NCBI RefSeq assembly: GCF_902686445.1
Contig: NW_025920104.1
Location: 5,022,001-5,086,000 of the forward strand
Reading direction: 5' to 3'
DNA length: 64,000 nucleotides
Source: Sciurus carolinensis
Lineage: Eukaryota; Chordata; Mammalia; Rodentia; Sciuridae
Position numbers and translations under genes: made by a program. This document shows, in pieces, positions 20,391-33,676 of the stretch. Under the pieces are notes generated by a model that was not told the origin of the DNA, made no database searches, and worked only from the letters and a program-made list of their open reading frames with translations. How positions within the stretch are numbered: the first letter of the stretch is position 1; the number at the start of each line of letters is the position of its first letter.

Positions 20391-23300
20391 CTCTGGTCAC
20401 TGTGCTCTGTGTGCTGTGTTCTCTCAGAGTGATCTGTGCTCTGTGCTCTGTGTTCTCAGCTCTGTGCTCTGTGCTCTGTGCTCTGGATTCTGGCTTTGGA
20501 CTCTGTGCTCTATGCTCTGGGCTCTGGCTAAGTGCTCTGTGCACTGTGCTCTGTGCTCTGCACTCTGCACTCTGCACTCTGCACTCTGTGCTCTGGACTC
20601 TGGCTCTGTTCTGTGGCTCTCTGCTCTGCTCTCTATGCTTGGGGTTCTGTGCTTTTTGCTCTGTGCTCTCTCTCTGTAATCTGGCTCTGTCTCTGAGCTC
20701 TGGGCTCTGTGCTCTGTGTTCTGTCCCTGTGCTCTCTGCTCTGTGTGCTGGGTTCTGGCTCTGTGTCTGTGTTTTATGCTCTGCACTCTGCATTCTGTTC
20801 TCTGTGCTCTGGCTCTGTGCTCTGTGCTCTGTGCTCTGGGCTCTGGTTCTATGTCTGTGCTTTGTGCCCTGCAACTTGTGCTCTGTGCTTTGGCTCTAGG
20901 CTCTGTCTCTGTTCCCTGTGCTCCATGCTCTGCACTATTTGCTCTGAATTCTGTACTCTGGCTCTGTGTGCTGTGTCTTTGCTGTGTTCTATGGGCTCTT
21001 TGATCTGGGCTCTGGGCTTGGTCTCTGGTCCCTGGGACATGGCTCTGTGCTTTGTGCTCTGTGCTCTGGTCTTGTGTTTTGTACTATGTGATCTGTGCTC
21101 TGGGATCTGGCTCTGTGCCCTGTGCTCTGCTCTGCAATCCTAGCTCTCATCTCTGTGCTCTAGGCTCTGTGCTCTTACTCAGTACTCTGTACTCTGTGCC
21201 CTGGGATCTGGCTCTGTGTCTGCATTCTGTTCTCTGTGCTCTGTTCTCCTTGCACCGCACTATGGACTCTTGATTCTCACTTTGTGCTCTGTCTGTTTAC
21301 TCAGATTCTGGCTCTGAGCTATTGGCTCTGTGCTCTGTGTTCTCTTTCTGTACTCTGGATCTGTGCTCTGTGCTGTGTGCTCTGTGCTCTTTGCTCTGGC
21401 CTCTCTGCTCTGTGCTCTGTGCTCTGAGCTCTGTGTTGTGTTTTCTGTGCTCTGGGCTCTGTGCTCTGTGTTCTGCTTTCTGTGCTCTGTGATCTGGACT
21501 CTGGCTCTGTGCTCTGTGCTCTGTACTCTGTTCTCTGTGCTCTGGACTCTGGGCTCTGGTTCTGTGCTCTGGGTTCTGGGATCAGTGTTCTGTGCTCCAC
21601 ACTCTGCTTTCTCGGCTATGGATCAATGCTCTGGCTCACATCTGTGCTCTGCACTCTGCACTCTGTACTGTGTGCACTGTGCTCTGTGCTCCTGCTCTGT
21701 GCTCTGTGTTTTGCATTCTGTGCTCTGTGCTCTGTGCTCTGTGGGTGGGGTTATGTGCTCTGGGCTCTGGCTTTGGGCTCTGTACACTGAGCTCTGTCTA
21801 TGTTCTCTGTGCTCTGCACTCTTCACACTGGATTGTAGCTCTGCACTCTGCTCTGTGTTCTGTGCTCTGTGCTCTGGGTTCTGGGTTCTGTCTTATGTTC
21901 TCTGTGTTCTGCACTCTGCAATCAGGATTCTGGCTCTTCTCTCTGGTTGTGTGCTCTGTGCTCTATGCTCTGCATTCTGCTCTGTGCTGTGATCTGTGTT
22001 CTATGTGCTGGCTCTGTGATCTGTGCTCTGGGTTCTGACTCTGGGCTCTGTCTCAATACTCTTGGTTTGGGCTTTGAACTCTGTTTGGACTCTGGGTCCT
22101 GATTCTGTCCTCTGTGCTCTGTTCTCTGCTGTGTGCATTCTGGTCTCTGCCTCTGGGCTCCTGCTTTTTTCTCTGTACTCTGTGCTCTGGCCCTGTGATC
22201 TTACTTTGTGATCTGCAGTATGCACTCTTGGATATGGTTCTGTGCTCTGGCTCTGTTCTCTGTGATGTATGCTCTGCTGTCTGCACTCTGGTCTATGGCA
22301 CTATGCTCTCACAATTTGTTCTTGCTCTGGGTCCTGCAATCTGCACTATGGTCTCTGACACTGGGTTCTGGCTCTGCTCTGTGCTCTGTGGCTCTGGTCA
22401 CTGTGCTCTGCTCTCTGTGCTCTGTCTCTGTAGTCTGTGCTCTGTGCTCTGCACTATGTGTTCTCGGGTCTGTGTTCTGTTTTCTGGACTACATGCTCTG
22501 CTCTGTGCTCTGTGCTCTGGCTCTGTGCTGCCTATGTACTCTGTGTCCTGGCTCTATGCTCCATGCTCTGCACACTGCACTGTGGACTCTATGCTCTGTG
22601 CTCTCTGCTCTGAACTCTGCACTCTGGGCTATGGCTCTGGGCTCCTGATCTGTACTCTGTGTTCTTCGTTCTGTGCTCTCGCTCTGTGCTCTGGGCTCTG
22701 GTCTGTCCTCTGTCTCTGTACTCTGGGTCTTGTCTCTGTGCTTTGTGCTGTCTCTTCTATCTCTGTGCTCTGCATTCTGCACTCTGTGTCCTGGACTGTG
22801 GCTCTGGGCTCCTGCTCTGTGCTCTGTGTTTTTTCCTCTGTGCTCTGGCTCTGTGCTCTTTGCTCTGGGCTCTGTGCTCTGTGATCTGGCTCTGTGCTCT
22901 GTGCTATGTCCTCTGGCTCTGTGTTCTGTGTCCTGTGCTCTGTGATCTTTGCTCTTTGCTCTGTGCTATGTGCTCTGGTTCTGGGCTCTGACTCTGTGTA
23001 CTGTACTCTGTCCCCTGCACTTTGCACTCTGGTCTCTGGCTCTGTGCTCTGGCAATTTGTTCTTGCCCTGGGTCCTGCAATCTGTACTATGGTCTCTGGT
23101 TCTGGGCTCTGGCTCTCCTGTGTGCTCTGTGCTCTGTGCTCTGGTCACTGTGTTCTGATCTCTGTGCTCTGTCTCTGTACTCTTGCTCTGGCTCTGAGCT
23201 CTGGCCTCTGGGCTCTTTGTTCTGTCTCTGTATTTTGGGTGTGGGCTCTGTGCTCTGTGCTCTGGTTCTGTTCTCTGTGCTCTATGCTCTGTGTTCTGGT

Positions 23301-24786
23301 CTCTGTTCTCTGGTCTCTGTACTCTGGTGTCTCTGCTCCTTGCTCTTTTCTGTGGTCTCTGATCTTTGGTCTCTGTGCTCTGTTCTCTGTGCTCTGTGTC
23401 TGTGCCCTGGGCTCTGTCTCTGTGCTCTGTGGTCTGCGGTGTTTGCTCTGGGCATTGGGCTCTGGGTTCTGGGTTCTGGCTGTGTTCTCTGTGTTCTCTG
23501 CTCTGGCTCCCTGCTCTGCATGGTGCTCTCTGGGCTCTGGGTTTGTGATCTGGGTCTGTGCTCTGGTCTCTGTTCACTGTGCTCTGTGCTCTGTGCTAGT
23601 TCTCTTTACTCTGGCTCTAACTATGAGCACTGGTTTTGGAGCTTTGTGTTCTGACTCTACTCTGGACTCTCTGCACTGGCACTGTGTTCTGGTCTCTTTG
23701 CTTTGTGCTCTAAACTCTGCGCTCTGAGCTTTGGAGCTGAGCTCCTGCTCTGTGCTCTGTGCCCTGTGTTCTGGTCTCTGGCTCTGTGTTCTCTGCTCTG
23801 TGCTCTTACTCTGTGCTCTGACCCTGTGATCTGTACTCCATGCTCTGTGCTCTGGGTTCTATACTCTGGACTCTGGCCCTTTTCTCTGTACCCTGGCTCA
23901 GTGTTATTTGCTCTGTGCTTTGCGATTTGCACTATGGACTCTGGCTCAGGGCTCTTTCTCTGTGCTGTGTGCTCTGACTCTTTCCTCTGAGTTCTGTGCT
24001 CTGTGCTTTGGCTAAGTGTTCTGCACTCTGTGCTCTGTGCTCTGGCTCTCTACTTTGTGCTCTGTGCTCTTGCTTTGTTCTCTGTACTCTGTGCTCTACT
24101 CTCTGTGCTGTGGGCTCTGGCTCTGGGCTCTCTCTTTGTACTCTGGGTCTTGGTTCTGTGCTTTGTACTCTGTGTTCTGGTATCTCTGCTCTGTGCTTTG
24201 TGCTCTGTGCTCTGGCTATGTGATCTGGCTCTTTGCTTTCCACTGTGCCCTCTTGGCTCTGGATCAGTATCTGGCTCTCTGCTTTGTGCTCTGCTCTGCA
24301 TTCTGTGCATTAGGCTCTGGATCAGTGCTCTCCCTCTGTGTTCTGTGCTCTGCAATCTGTGCTCTGTGCTCTTTGATCTCTTCTCTGTGCCCTGACTCTG
24401 TGTTCTGTGCTCTGGGCTCTGGGCTCTGTACTCTGTGCTCTGGGCTTTGTTTATGTTCTCTGTGGTCTGAGCTCTGTCTCTGTACTCTGGGTCTTGTCTC
24501 TGTGTTTTGTGTTGTCTCTTCTATCTTAGTCTCTGTGCTCTGTGCTCTGCACTCTGTGTCCTGGACTCTGTCTCTGGGCCCCTACTCTGCTCTGTGCTCT
24601 GTGCTCTGGGATCTGTCCTCTGGGCACTGTCTCTTGGCTCTGTCTTTGTACTCTGTGTCCTGGCTCTACACTCTGCACTCGTCAGTCTGCGGTCTGGGAT
24701 CTGGCTATGTTTGCCTGCTGTGTGCTCCGTGCCCTGTGCTCTGTGCCCAGTGCTCTGTGCTCTGGCTCTGGTCTCCTGCTCTGAGC
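20391..24786 (+). repeat. Heptad domain 3, CTCTG orientation
   Basis: About 4.4 kb, the longest CTCTG domain. A marker TCTCAATACTC is at about 22,051. The word 'ctggatcagt' recurs at 19,082, 19,932 (domain 1) and 24,260, always after a 'tgtgatctgg...tccact' block, which shows internal duplication over more than one unit length. Confidence 0.93.
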
Positions 24787-27700
24787 CCATGCACAGAGCA
24801 CAGAGCACGGAGATGACAGTACAGAGCCCAGAACCCAGATCAAAGTGCCCAGAACCAAGAGCACAGAGGGCAGAGCACATAGCCAGAGCCCAGAGTGCAG
24901 AGCACACAGGTCAGTGCACAGAACCCAGAGCACAGAACCCTGAGCAGAGAACAAAGAGCCCAGAGACCAGAGCACAGAGCACAGAGCACAGAGTTCAGAG
25001 ATGGAACAGAGAGCACAGACCTCAGAGACCAGGACCATAGCACAGAGACATGACACCAGAGCACAGTGCCCAGTGCACAGAACCCAGAACATAGATCCAT
25101 AGTACTGAGACATAAAACAAAGCCCAGAGCACAGAGTACAGAGCACAGAGCTCAGAAGCAACAGACCATAATACAGAGCCCATGGCCAGAACCCTGAACA
25201 CAGAGCACAAAGTACAGAGACAAGAGCAGAGAGCACATAGCTCAGAGCATAGATCCAGAGTACAGAGACAGATCATAGAATCCACATCCCAGAACTCACA
25301 GCACAGAGCACAGAGAACAGAGAGAGAGTCCGGAGTGCAGAGAACTAAGAACAGAGCACAGAGCCAGAGCACAGAGCCAGAGCCCAGAGCACACTGTGCA
25401 GAGCACAAAGCCAGATCACATAGCCAGAGCACAGAGCACAGAGCCAGGAACCAGAGAACAGAGACAGAGTTCAGAGCACAGAGCCTGAAATCCAGAACAT
25501 AGAGCCAAAGTCCAGAGCCCAGAGTACAGGGCTCAGAGTCAAGGGCCCAGATCCAGAGGACAGAGCTAGAGTGAAGAGACAGAGCAAGGATCACAGAGCC
25601 CAGAGTCAGAACCCAGAGCACAGAGTGCAGAGCAAAAGGCACAGAACACAGAACCCAGGGCCCAGAGTCCAGAGCACAGAGCCAGAGCCCAGAAAACAGA
25701 GTGCACAGCAGAGTGAACAGAGCCCAGAACCCCAAGCACAGAGCCCAGAGCACAGAGACCAGAGCATAGAGCACAGAACCAGAGCACACATCCAGAGCCG
25801 AGAGCACAGAGCCAGAGTACAGAAAAAACCAAGAGCCGAGCCCAGAGCAAGGAACACAGAGTACAGAGTCCAGAGCAGAGTGCAGAGCACAGAACACAGA
25901 GCACAGAGTCCAGAACAGAGCACAGAGACCACAGCACAGAGGTCTGATCACACAGAACAGAGCCATCCCAGTGCACAGAGTGCAGAGGACAGAGTACAGA
26001 GCACAGTGTTAGAGCCAAGAGCCAAGAGCCAGAGACCAGAGCAAATAGCCAGAGCAGAGAGCACAGAGACCAGGGAACAGAGAAAAAGCACAGTGCTAAA
26101 ACCAAGAGACAGAGGCCACAGCACAGAGTCCAGAGCACAGAGCCCAGAGCCCAGATTCCAGAGACCAGAGCTCAGAGACAGAACAGAGAGCACAGACCCC
26201 AGAGCAGAGAAAACAGAGAACACAGCACAGAGCCCTGAGCACAGAGACCAGAGCCAAATCCCAGTGCACAGAGTGCAGAGCACAGAGTACACTGCACATA
26301 CCTAGAGTTGAGAGCCAGAGCCCAGAGCACATAGCCAGAGCAGAGAGCACAAAGCACAAAGCACAGAGAACAAAGCACAGAGCAGGAGCCCAGAGCCAGT
26401 TCCCAGAGTACTGAATTCAGAGCATAGAGTACAGAGCACAGAGCACAGAGCACAGAGCACAGAGCTCAGAGACCAGAGCTTAGAGACAGATTACAGATCA
26501 CAGAGTTCAGAGACCAGAGCACAGAGCACAAAAGACAGAGCACAGACTCAGAGCTCAGAGCCAGATCGCAGAGTGCAGAATGCAGCACATAGAGTACAGA
26601 GCCCAGAGCCAGAATCCAGAGCCAGTTCCCAGAGCTATGCCAGAGCACAAAGCATAGAGCATACAGCCCAGAGCAGAAAGCACAGAGAAGGATCCCAGAG
26701 TCACAGCCCAGAGCATAGTGTGCAGAGCAAAGAGCGAGAGCACAGAACACTGAGCCCAGAACCAGTCAGAGACAGTGCTCAGAGGCAGAACCCAGAACAC
26801 AGAGACACCAGCACAGAGCCAGAGCACAGAGCCGAGAGTACAGAGCACTGAGCACAGAGTGCAGGGCACATAGACCAGGGCACAGAGCACAAACCAGAGT
26901 CCAGAGCCCAGAACCCAGAGAACTCAGCACAGAGACCACAGCACAAAACCCAGAACACAGGGACCAGAGCCCAGGGACCAGAGCTCAGAGGCAGAGCACA
27001 GAGACCAGAGACCAGAGCTCAGAGACAGAGCACAGAGCACAGAGCACAGATTACAGATACTATAACACAGGGTGCAGTGCCCAAGGCCCAGAGCACTGAT
27101 CCCAGAGCACAGACCACTGGGCAGAGAGACCACAGCACAAAGACCAGAGCACAGAGCACAGAGCCCAGAGGACAGAGCTCAGAGACAGAATACAGAGCAC
27201 AGAACACAGAGCTCAGAGACCAGAGACCAAAACACAGAACCTAGTTCACAGGGCACAGTGCCAACAGCAAGGTGCACAGAGCCCAGAGCCAGAGCACAGA
27301 GCACAGAGCACAGTGACCAGAGTACAGAGAACAGAGCACAGTGCTGAGATCCCAGAGCCCAGAGCACAGAGCAGAGAGCACAGACTCAGAGACAAGAGAC
27401 CATAGTATAGAACCGAAAAAGAGCACAGAGACCAGAGCACAGAACCCAAATTCCTGAGCACAGAGCATAGAGCCCAGAACACATAGCACAAAACCCAGAG
27501 ACCAGACCCAGAGTACAGAAACAACACAGAGCCCACAACCAAGAGCACAGACCACACAGCACAGATCTACAGCTCAGAAACAGAGGCCATTACCCAGAGT
27601 GCAGTCCACAGAGCACAGAGACCAGAGCATAGAGCACAGAGCCCAGAGCATAGAGCCCAGAGTCCAGAGGACAGAGCTCAAAGATCATAGACCCAGAGAC

Positions 27701-30685
27701 CCTATACAACTCAAAGCCCAGAGCCAGAGCCCAGAGTACAGAGCCCAGAGCCCAGAGTATAGAGACAGAGTCCATAACACAGATCCCAGAGCTCAGACTC
27801 AGAGTACAGAGACAGATCATACAGCCCAGATCCAAAGTAGAGATAGAGCACACAGCCCTGAGCACAGAGACCAGAGAACAGAACACAGAGCACAGAGTCC
27901 AGACCCAAGGTACAGAACAAAGAGCCCAGAGCCCAGATTCAGAGTACAGTCACCATAGCACAGGCCCAGACATAGAGCACACAGCACAGAGCCCAGATAA
28001 CATAGCACAGAGCACAGAGTGCAGAGCACAGAGCACAGAGCACACAGGCAAAGACCAGAACTCAGAGCACAGAGCACAGACACAGAGTACAGAGGAAGAG
28101 CCAGAGAGAGACAGAGCCCAGAGCCCAGAGCACAGAGTCAGAACAGAGAGCTCAGATTACAGAGCCCTGAGACATAGCCCAGGACCAGAGCCCAGAGCCC
28201 AGAGACAGAGCACAGAGCACAGAGCCAGAATTCAGAGCACAGAGTACAGAGCCCACAGCAGGGTCAGAGCACAGAAATAAGCAACAGAGTCAGAGCAGAG
28301 AGCACAAAGCACAGAGACACAGCCCCAGACACAGAGCCCAGGGCACAGGGCACAGAGCACAGGGCAGAGCTGAGAGCAAAGAGCAAGAACAGAGTGCACA
28401 GAGCACAGAGCACAGAATAGGAGCCCAGAATCAGAGCACAGAGCACAAAGCCAGAGCCCAGAGCGAGAGCCCAAAGCACAGAGCACAGATCAGAGTACAG
28501 AGACAGAGCACAGAGCTCAAAGCACAGAGCCAGAGCATAGAGCACAGAGCACAGAATTCAGAGCCCACAGTCCAGAGCCCAGAGTGCAGACCCAGAGTAC
28601 AGAGACAGACCACAGAATCCAGAGTCCAGAGCTCAGGACCAAGTCCAGAGTACAGAGAGGGCACAGAGTGAAGAGTACGGAGTGAAGAGCACAGAGCCAG
28701 AGCCCAGAGCCCAGACCCAGTGTAACAGACAGAGCACTGAGCTCAGATCCTAGAGCACAGAGCACAGAGCACAGAGCCCAGAGTTCATACCCAGAGTACA
28801 GAGGCAAAACACAGAGCCCAGTGCCCATAGCTCAGTGCGAGAATCAGAGTACAGAGACAGAGCAGAGAGCATAGAGACCAGAGCATGGAGTGCAGAGGCA
28901 CAGCCATAATACGGAGGGCAGAGCCCAGAGACAGAGCCCATATCCTGAGGAAACAGGACAGAGCCCAGAGCACAGAGCACAGAGACTATAGCAGAGGACA
29001 GAGCACAGAGCACAGACCTGAGAGCACAGAGTGTAGATCAGAGTGTACAGAGCACAGAGCACAGAGCACAGAGCCCAAATTCCTAAGCGCAAGCATAGTG
29101 CACAGAACACAGAGCACAGAGCACAGAGCACAGAGCACAGAGCCCTGAGACCAGAGCCCAGAGGCCAGAGCACAGAGCCCAGAGCCCAAAGTACAGAGCA
29201 CAGAGACCAGAGACCAGAGCACAGAGCAGAGTCCAGAGCCCAGACACAGAGTGACAGACAGATCACAGAGCACAGAGTGCAGACCAGAGACCAGAGCATG
29301 GAGCACAGAGCACCGAGATGGGAACACAGAGCACAGAGACAGAGCACAAATCATGGACCAGAGTACAGAGACAGAGCCCTGAGCACAGAGCATAGAGACC
29401 AGAGACCAGAGCAGAGCATAGAGCACAGAGCACAGAGACCGGGGAACAGAACACAGAGCACAGAAGTGCCGACAAGAGACCAGAGCAAAGAACACAGAAC
29501 AGAGACCAGAGCACAAAGTTCAGAGCACAGTGCACAGAGCCCAGAGCCACAAGCTAGAGCACAGAGCTCATAGCACAGAGCACAGAACCAGTACCCAGAG
29601 CACAGAGCACAGGGCCCATTCACAGAGTAGAGAAACAGAGCACAGAGCTCAGACCCAGAGTCCAGAGACAGAGAAAAGAGCACAGAGACCAGAAACCAGA
29701 GATCAGAACACAGAACAGAGAACAGAGACAGAGCACAGAACCCACAGCAGAGACCTCGGAGCACAGAGCACAGAGCACAGATCCCAGACCCGAATACAGA
29801 GACAGAACACAGAGCCCAGAGCACAGAGGACAAAGCAAAGATCACAGAGCAGACACCAGAGCCCACAGTAGTGAACCCAGAGTACAGAGCACAGAGTACA
29901 GAGACCAGTGCATAGAGCATAGAGCCCAGAGCCCAGACCCAGAGTACACACACAAAACACAGTACAGAGCCCAGAGATCAGAGCATAGTGTACAGAGCAC
30001 AGAGCTCAGAGCACAGAGCTCAGAGTCAAGAGCCCAGACCCAGAGTACAGAGAGAGAACTCAGAGCCCACAACCAACCACACAGAGCACAGGGCACAGAG
30101 CCCAGACCCAGCATACAGAGAGAGAACACAGAGTCCACAACCAACAGCACAGAGCCCAGAGCCCAGAGCACAGAAGACAAATTACAGAGGATAAAACACA
30201 GATCACAGAGCACACAGCACAGAAACCAGAGCACAGAGACCAGAGCCCACTGTTGTGAGCTCAGAGAAAAGAGTACAGCGACCAGAGCACAGAGCATAGA
30301 GCACAGGGCCCAGACCCAGAGTACACACACAAAACACAGAACCCAGAGCCCAGAGATCAGAGCACAGAGCTCAGAGCCAAGAGCCCAGACCCAGAGTAGA
30401 AAGATAGAACTCAGAGCCCAGAACCAGAACCCAGAGCACAGAACACAGAGCACAGAGCATAGATCCAGAGCCCAGAGCCTGAGACCAGACCACAGAGCAC
30501 AGAACCAGTGCACAGAGCTCAAACCCAGATCACAGAGCACAGAGCCTAGATCACAGAGTCCAGAGTACAGAGTGCAGAGCACAGAGCACAGTGTACAGAG
30601 ACCAGAGCACAGAGCACAGAGCTCAGAGCTGAGAGCCCAGACCCAGAATACAGAGCCAGAATTCAAAGACAGAGCACAGAGCACA
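24787..30685 (-). repeat. Heptad domain 4, CAGAG orientation
   Basis: About 5.9 kb, the largest domain, read as (CAGAGCA)n on the plus strand. It contains some of the purest tracts (for example around 26,425-26,463 and 29,105-29,143). It carries the reverse complement of the 'GATCCAGAGTACAGAGACAG / CCACATCCCAGA' marker near 25,255. It is interrupted on the right by the solo LTR and continues as domain 5. Confidence 0.93.
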
Positions 30686-31218
30686 TATAATGGGCTGACA
30701 GATCTGGCTCCAGTGATAATGTTATAGGGAAATGAATAAACAGACTCCATTTTGTTCTGAGACTCCATGTAATGTGGGAAATAAGTTTCTCCCATGGGAA
30801 CACCCTGCCTCTGTACCCATCCTTAGTTATTTAGTGTGACATGTTTAGCAATACAAAATGACAATTCTTATGTAATGGGAAATTGCTGTCTTTTGATCTC
30901 TATTGCTCTTAACTAATGTACTGTGTAAATGGTAATTGTGTGGATGTTAGTAACCATTCTTTAGTTCATACCTAGGTAAGGGTAATTTTGACCCACTACT
31001 CCCTATGTTGATGATTTCATGATGTTAGTTTGTAATTTCGAATCATAGCAACAGACACTTAAGATTAATGTGATTTTTGGTATGAGAACCCCTACAACAC
31101 TATGGTCGGGGCTGTTCTCCCAATAGCCCTTTTTGGGGGGCATTGTGTGAGCTAGAAAGCTGGCTGACTTAATAAAGGTTATCAAATTTGGACTTCTCAG
31201 TGGTTGTGCCCCATAACA
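30686..31218 (+). mobile_element. Solo LTR inserted in the heptad array
   Basis: 533 bp of unique sequence inside otherwise continuous CAGAG repeat. It starts TATAATGGGCTGACA and ends CCCCATAACA, giving imperfect inverted ends. AATAAA is at 31,171-31,176. Its first ~150 bp match the LTR at 939. The 4 bases CACA flank both sides, but the host sequence is itself rich in CACA, so this is weak evidence for a target duplication. The same heptad orientation on both sides shows that it landed in a pre-existing array. Confidence 0.8.
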
Positions 31219-31705
31219 CACAGTGACCAGAGCCCAGAGCACAGAGCCAGAGCTCAGAGCAGAGAGCACAGAGCACAGATTCCATAGCACAGGACACAGT
31301 ACCCAGAGTCCTGAGCAAGGATCACAGAGCACAGAGCCAGAGTGCAGAGCACAGACTGCAGAGCACAGAGCACAGAACACAAGGCCCAGAGAACAGAGTT
31401 CAGAGCATAAAACACATAGCCAGAGCCCAGAGCAAGCCCAGGATGCTGAACACAGAGCATAGAGCACAGAGCACAAAGCATAGAGTAGGAGCCCAGAGAT
31501 AGAGCCCAGAGTGTAGAGTGCAGAGCACAGAGCACAAAGCACAGAGCATTGAGCCCAGATAAAGAATCAGAGTCAGTTCCCAGACCCAGAGCCCAGAGCA
31601 CTGAGCACAGAGTACAGAGCACAGAGCACAGAGTAAAGAGCACAGAGGCAAGAGCACAGAGCACAAACCGAGCACAGAACACACAGCGAGAACACAGACC
31701 CAGAG
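31219..31705 (-). repeat. Heptad domain 5, CAGAG orientation (continuation of domain 4)
   Basis: 487 bp resuming CAGAG repeat after the LTR. It ends in the shared CAGAG-to-CTCTG junction ('cacagacccagagctcttgg'). Confidence 0.93.
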
Positions 31706-32588
31706 CTCTTGGCTCTGGCTGTGGGCTCTGGCTGTGTGCTCTGTGCTCTACACTCTGTGCTCTGTGCTCTGTCTCTGTACTGTTTGTGGCTCTTATCTCT
31801 GGGCTCTGGGCACTGTGTTCTGTATTCTGTGTTCTTAGCCCTTGACTCTGGGCTCTGAGCTCGGGTCCCTATGCTCTGTGCTCTTTGTTCTGTGCTCTGG
31901 GCTCTAGGCTCTATGCTCTCTGCTCTGGTATCTGATTACTGTGCTCTACGCTCTCTATTCTGTCTCTGTACTCTGACTCTACTCTGTGGGCTCTCACCTC
32001 TGTGCTCTGTGCTCTTTACTCTGTGCTCTGTGCTCTGTCCTCTGAGCTCTGTGCTCTGGCAATGTGCTCTACACTCTGTGCTCTATGCTCTGGGCTCTTG
32101 GCTGTGTGCTCTGTGCTCTGGGTTCAGCTCTGTGCTCTGTGCTCAGCTCTGTGCTCTGTGCTCTGGTCTCTGTGTTCTGTGCTATGTTCTCTGTGCTCTG
32201 CAATCTGTGCTTTGTGATCTGTGCTCTTGCTGTGTGCTCTGTGCTCTGTGATCTGGGCTGTGTGCTCTGGGTTCTGGCACTAGGCTATGTCTCAATAAAA
32301 TGGGTATGGGCTCTGAACTCTACCTCTGTTCTCCAGGTCCTGGCTCTGTGCTCTATGATCTGTTTCTGCACTCTGCATTCTGGGCTATGACTCTGGGCTG
32401 CTGCTCTATTCTCTGTGCTCTGTGCTCTGTGCTCTGTGCTCTGGGTTCTAGCTCTGGGTTCTGGCTCTGTGTTCTGCGCTCTGTGCTCTGTGCTCTGTCT
32501 GTACTCTGGCTCTGGCTCTGTGCTCTGTGCTCTGGTCTCCGTGCTCTGCACTCTGTGCTCTGTGCTCTGTGCTCTGGGCTCTGGTCTC
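31706..32588 (+). repeat. Heptad domain 6, CTCTG orientation
   Basis: 883 bp beginning GCTCTTGGCTCTGGCTGTGG. The marker TCTCAATAAAATGGGTATGG near 32,289 is a degenerate copy of the recurrent TCTCAATACTCTGGGTCTG word. Confidence 0.92.
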
Positions 32589-33676
32589 AGAGCCAGAATA
32601 CGGAGACAGAGCACAGAGTTCAGAGCACGGTGACCAGAGACCAGAGCACAGAGCACAGAGCTAGGAGACCAGAGCCCAGAGTCCAGAGCACAGAGACAGA
32701 GCCCAGAGCACAGAACCCTGAGCACATAGCACAAAATACAGAGACCACACCACATAACCTAGAGCACAAAGTACAGATCACAGAGACCATAGCACAGAGA
32801 CCATAGCACAGAGCACAGAGCTAGGAGACCAGAGACCATAGCACAGAGCACAGAGCCAGAACCCAGAGTCTAGTGCACAGGGTCCAGAGTCAGTGAGCAG
32901 AGAACAGAGACCAGAGTCAGAGCCCAGAGCACAGAAGGAAGAGCACAGAGTACAGAGCACAGTGTCAGAGTCCAGAGCACAGAGCACCAAGCCCAGAGTA
33001 CAGGGCACAGTGCCCAGAGCCCAGTGGAAGCAGCACAGAGTCAGAGCATAGTGTGCAGAGGACAAAACTCAGAGATCAGAGAATAGAGCACAACCACAGA
33101 GCACCAAGCACAGAGTGCAGAGGACAGAGACCAGAACACAGACACCAGAGCACAGAGCACAGAGCCAGACCCAGAGTACAGAGCTAGAGTTCAGAGACAG
33201 AGCACAGAATATAGTGACCAGAGACCAGAGCACAGGGCACAGTGATCAGAGACCAGAGCACAGAGCCCAGAACCCAGAGCACAGTGACCAGAACCAGAGC
33301 AGAGAGCACAGAGTACAGAGTCAGATCCTAGAGCACAGATTTCAGAGCACAGAGAACAGAACAGAGCCCAAAGCCTAGAGACCAGAGACCATAGCACAGA
33401 GCATGGAGCCAGATCCCAGAGCACAGAGAACAGAGCACAGAGTCAGAGCCCAGAGCACAAAGCCAGAGCACAGAGTACAGAGCACAGAGTCAGAGGCCAG
33501 AGCCAGAGGCCAGAGCAAATAGCCAGAGCACAGAGCACAGAGTACAAAGCACAGAGCATGAAGCACAGAGAAGGAGCCCAGGCCAGAGGCCACAGCACAG
33601 AGTTTAGAGCACAAAGCACAGAGCATGGAGTCAGAGCACAGTGCATAGAGCAAAGAGCCAGCATCCAGGGCCAAGA
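32589..33676 (-). repeat. Heptad domain 7, CAGAG orientation
   Basis: About 1.1 kb beginning AGAGCCAGAATACGGAGACA. Its right switch (CCAAGAGGTCTCTGTGC) does not obviously match the common junction type. Confidence 0.92.

Noticed and set aside
19357..20679. 440-codon Cys/Leu/Ser-rich open frame and the many similar frames between 17 and 48 kb
   Set aside because: They are readings of a stop-free heptamer; all frames on a strand give the same heptapeptide in shifted phase, and no start context, splice pattern or frame preference is visible.
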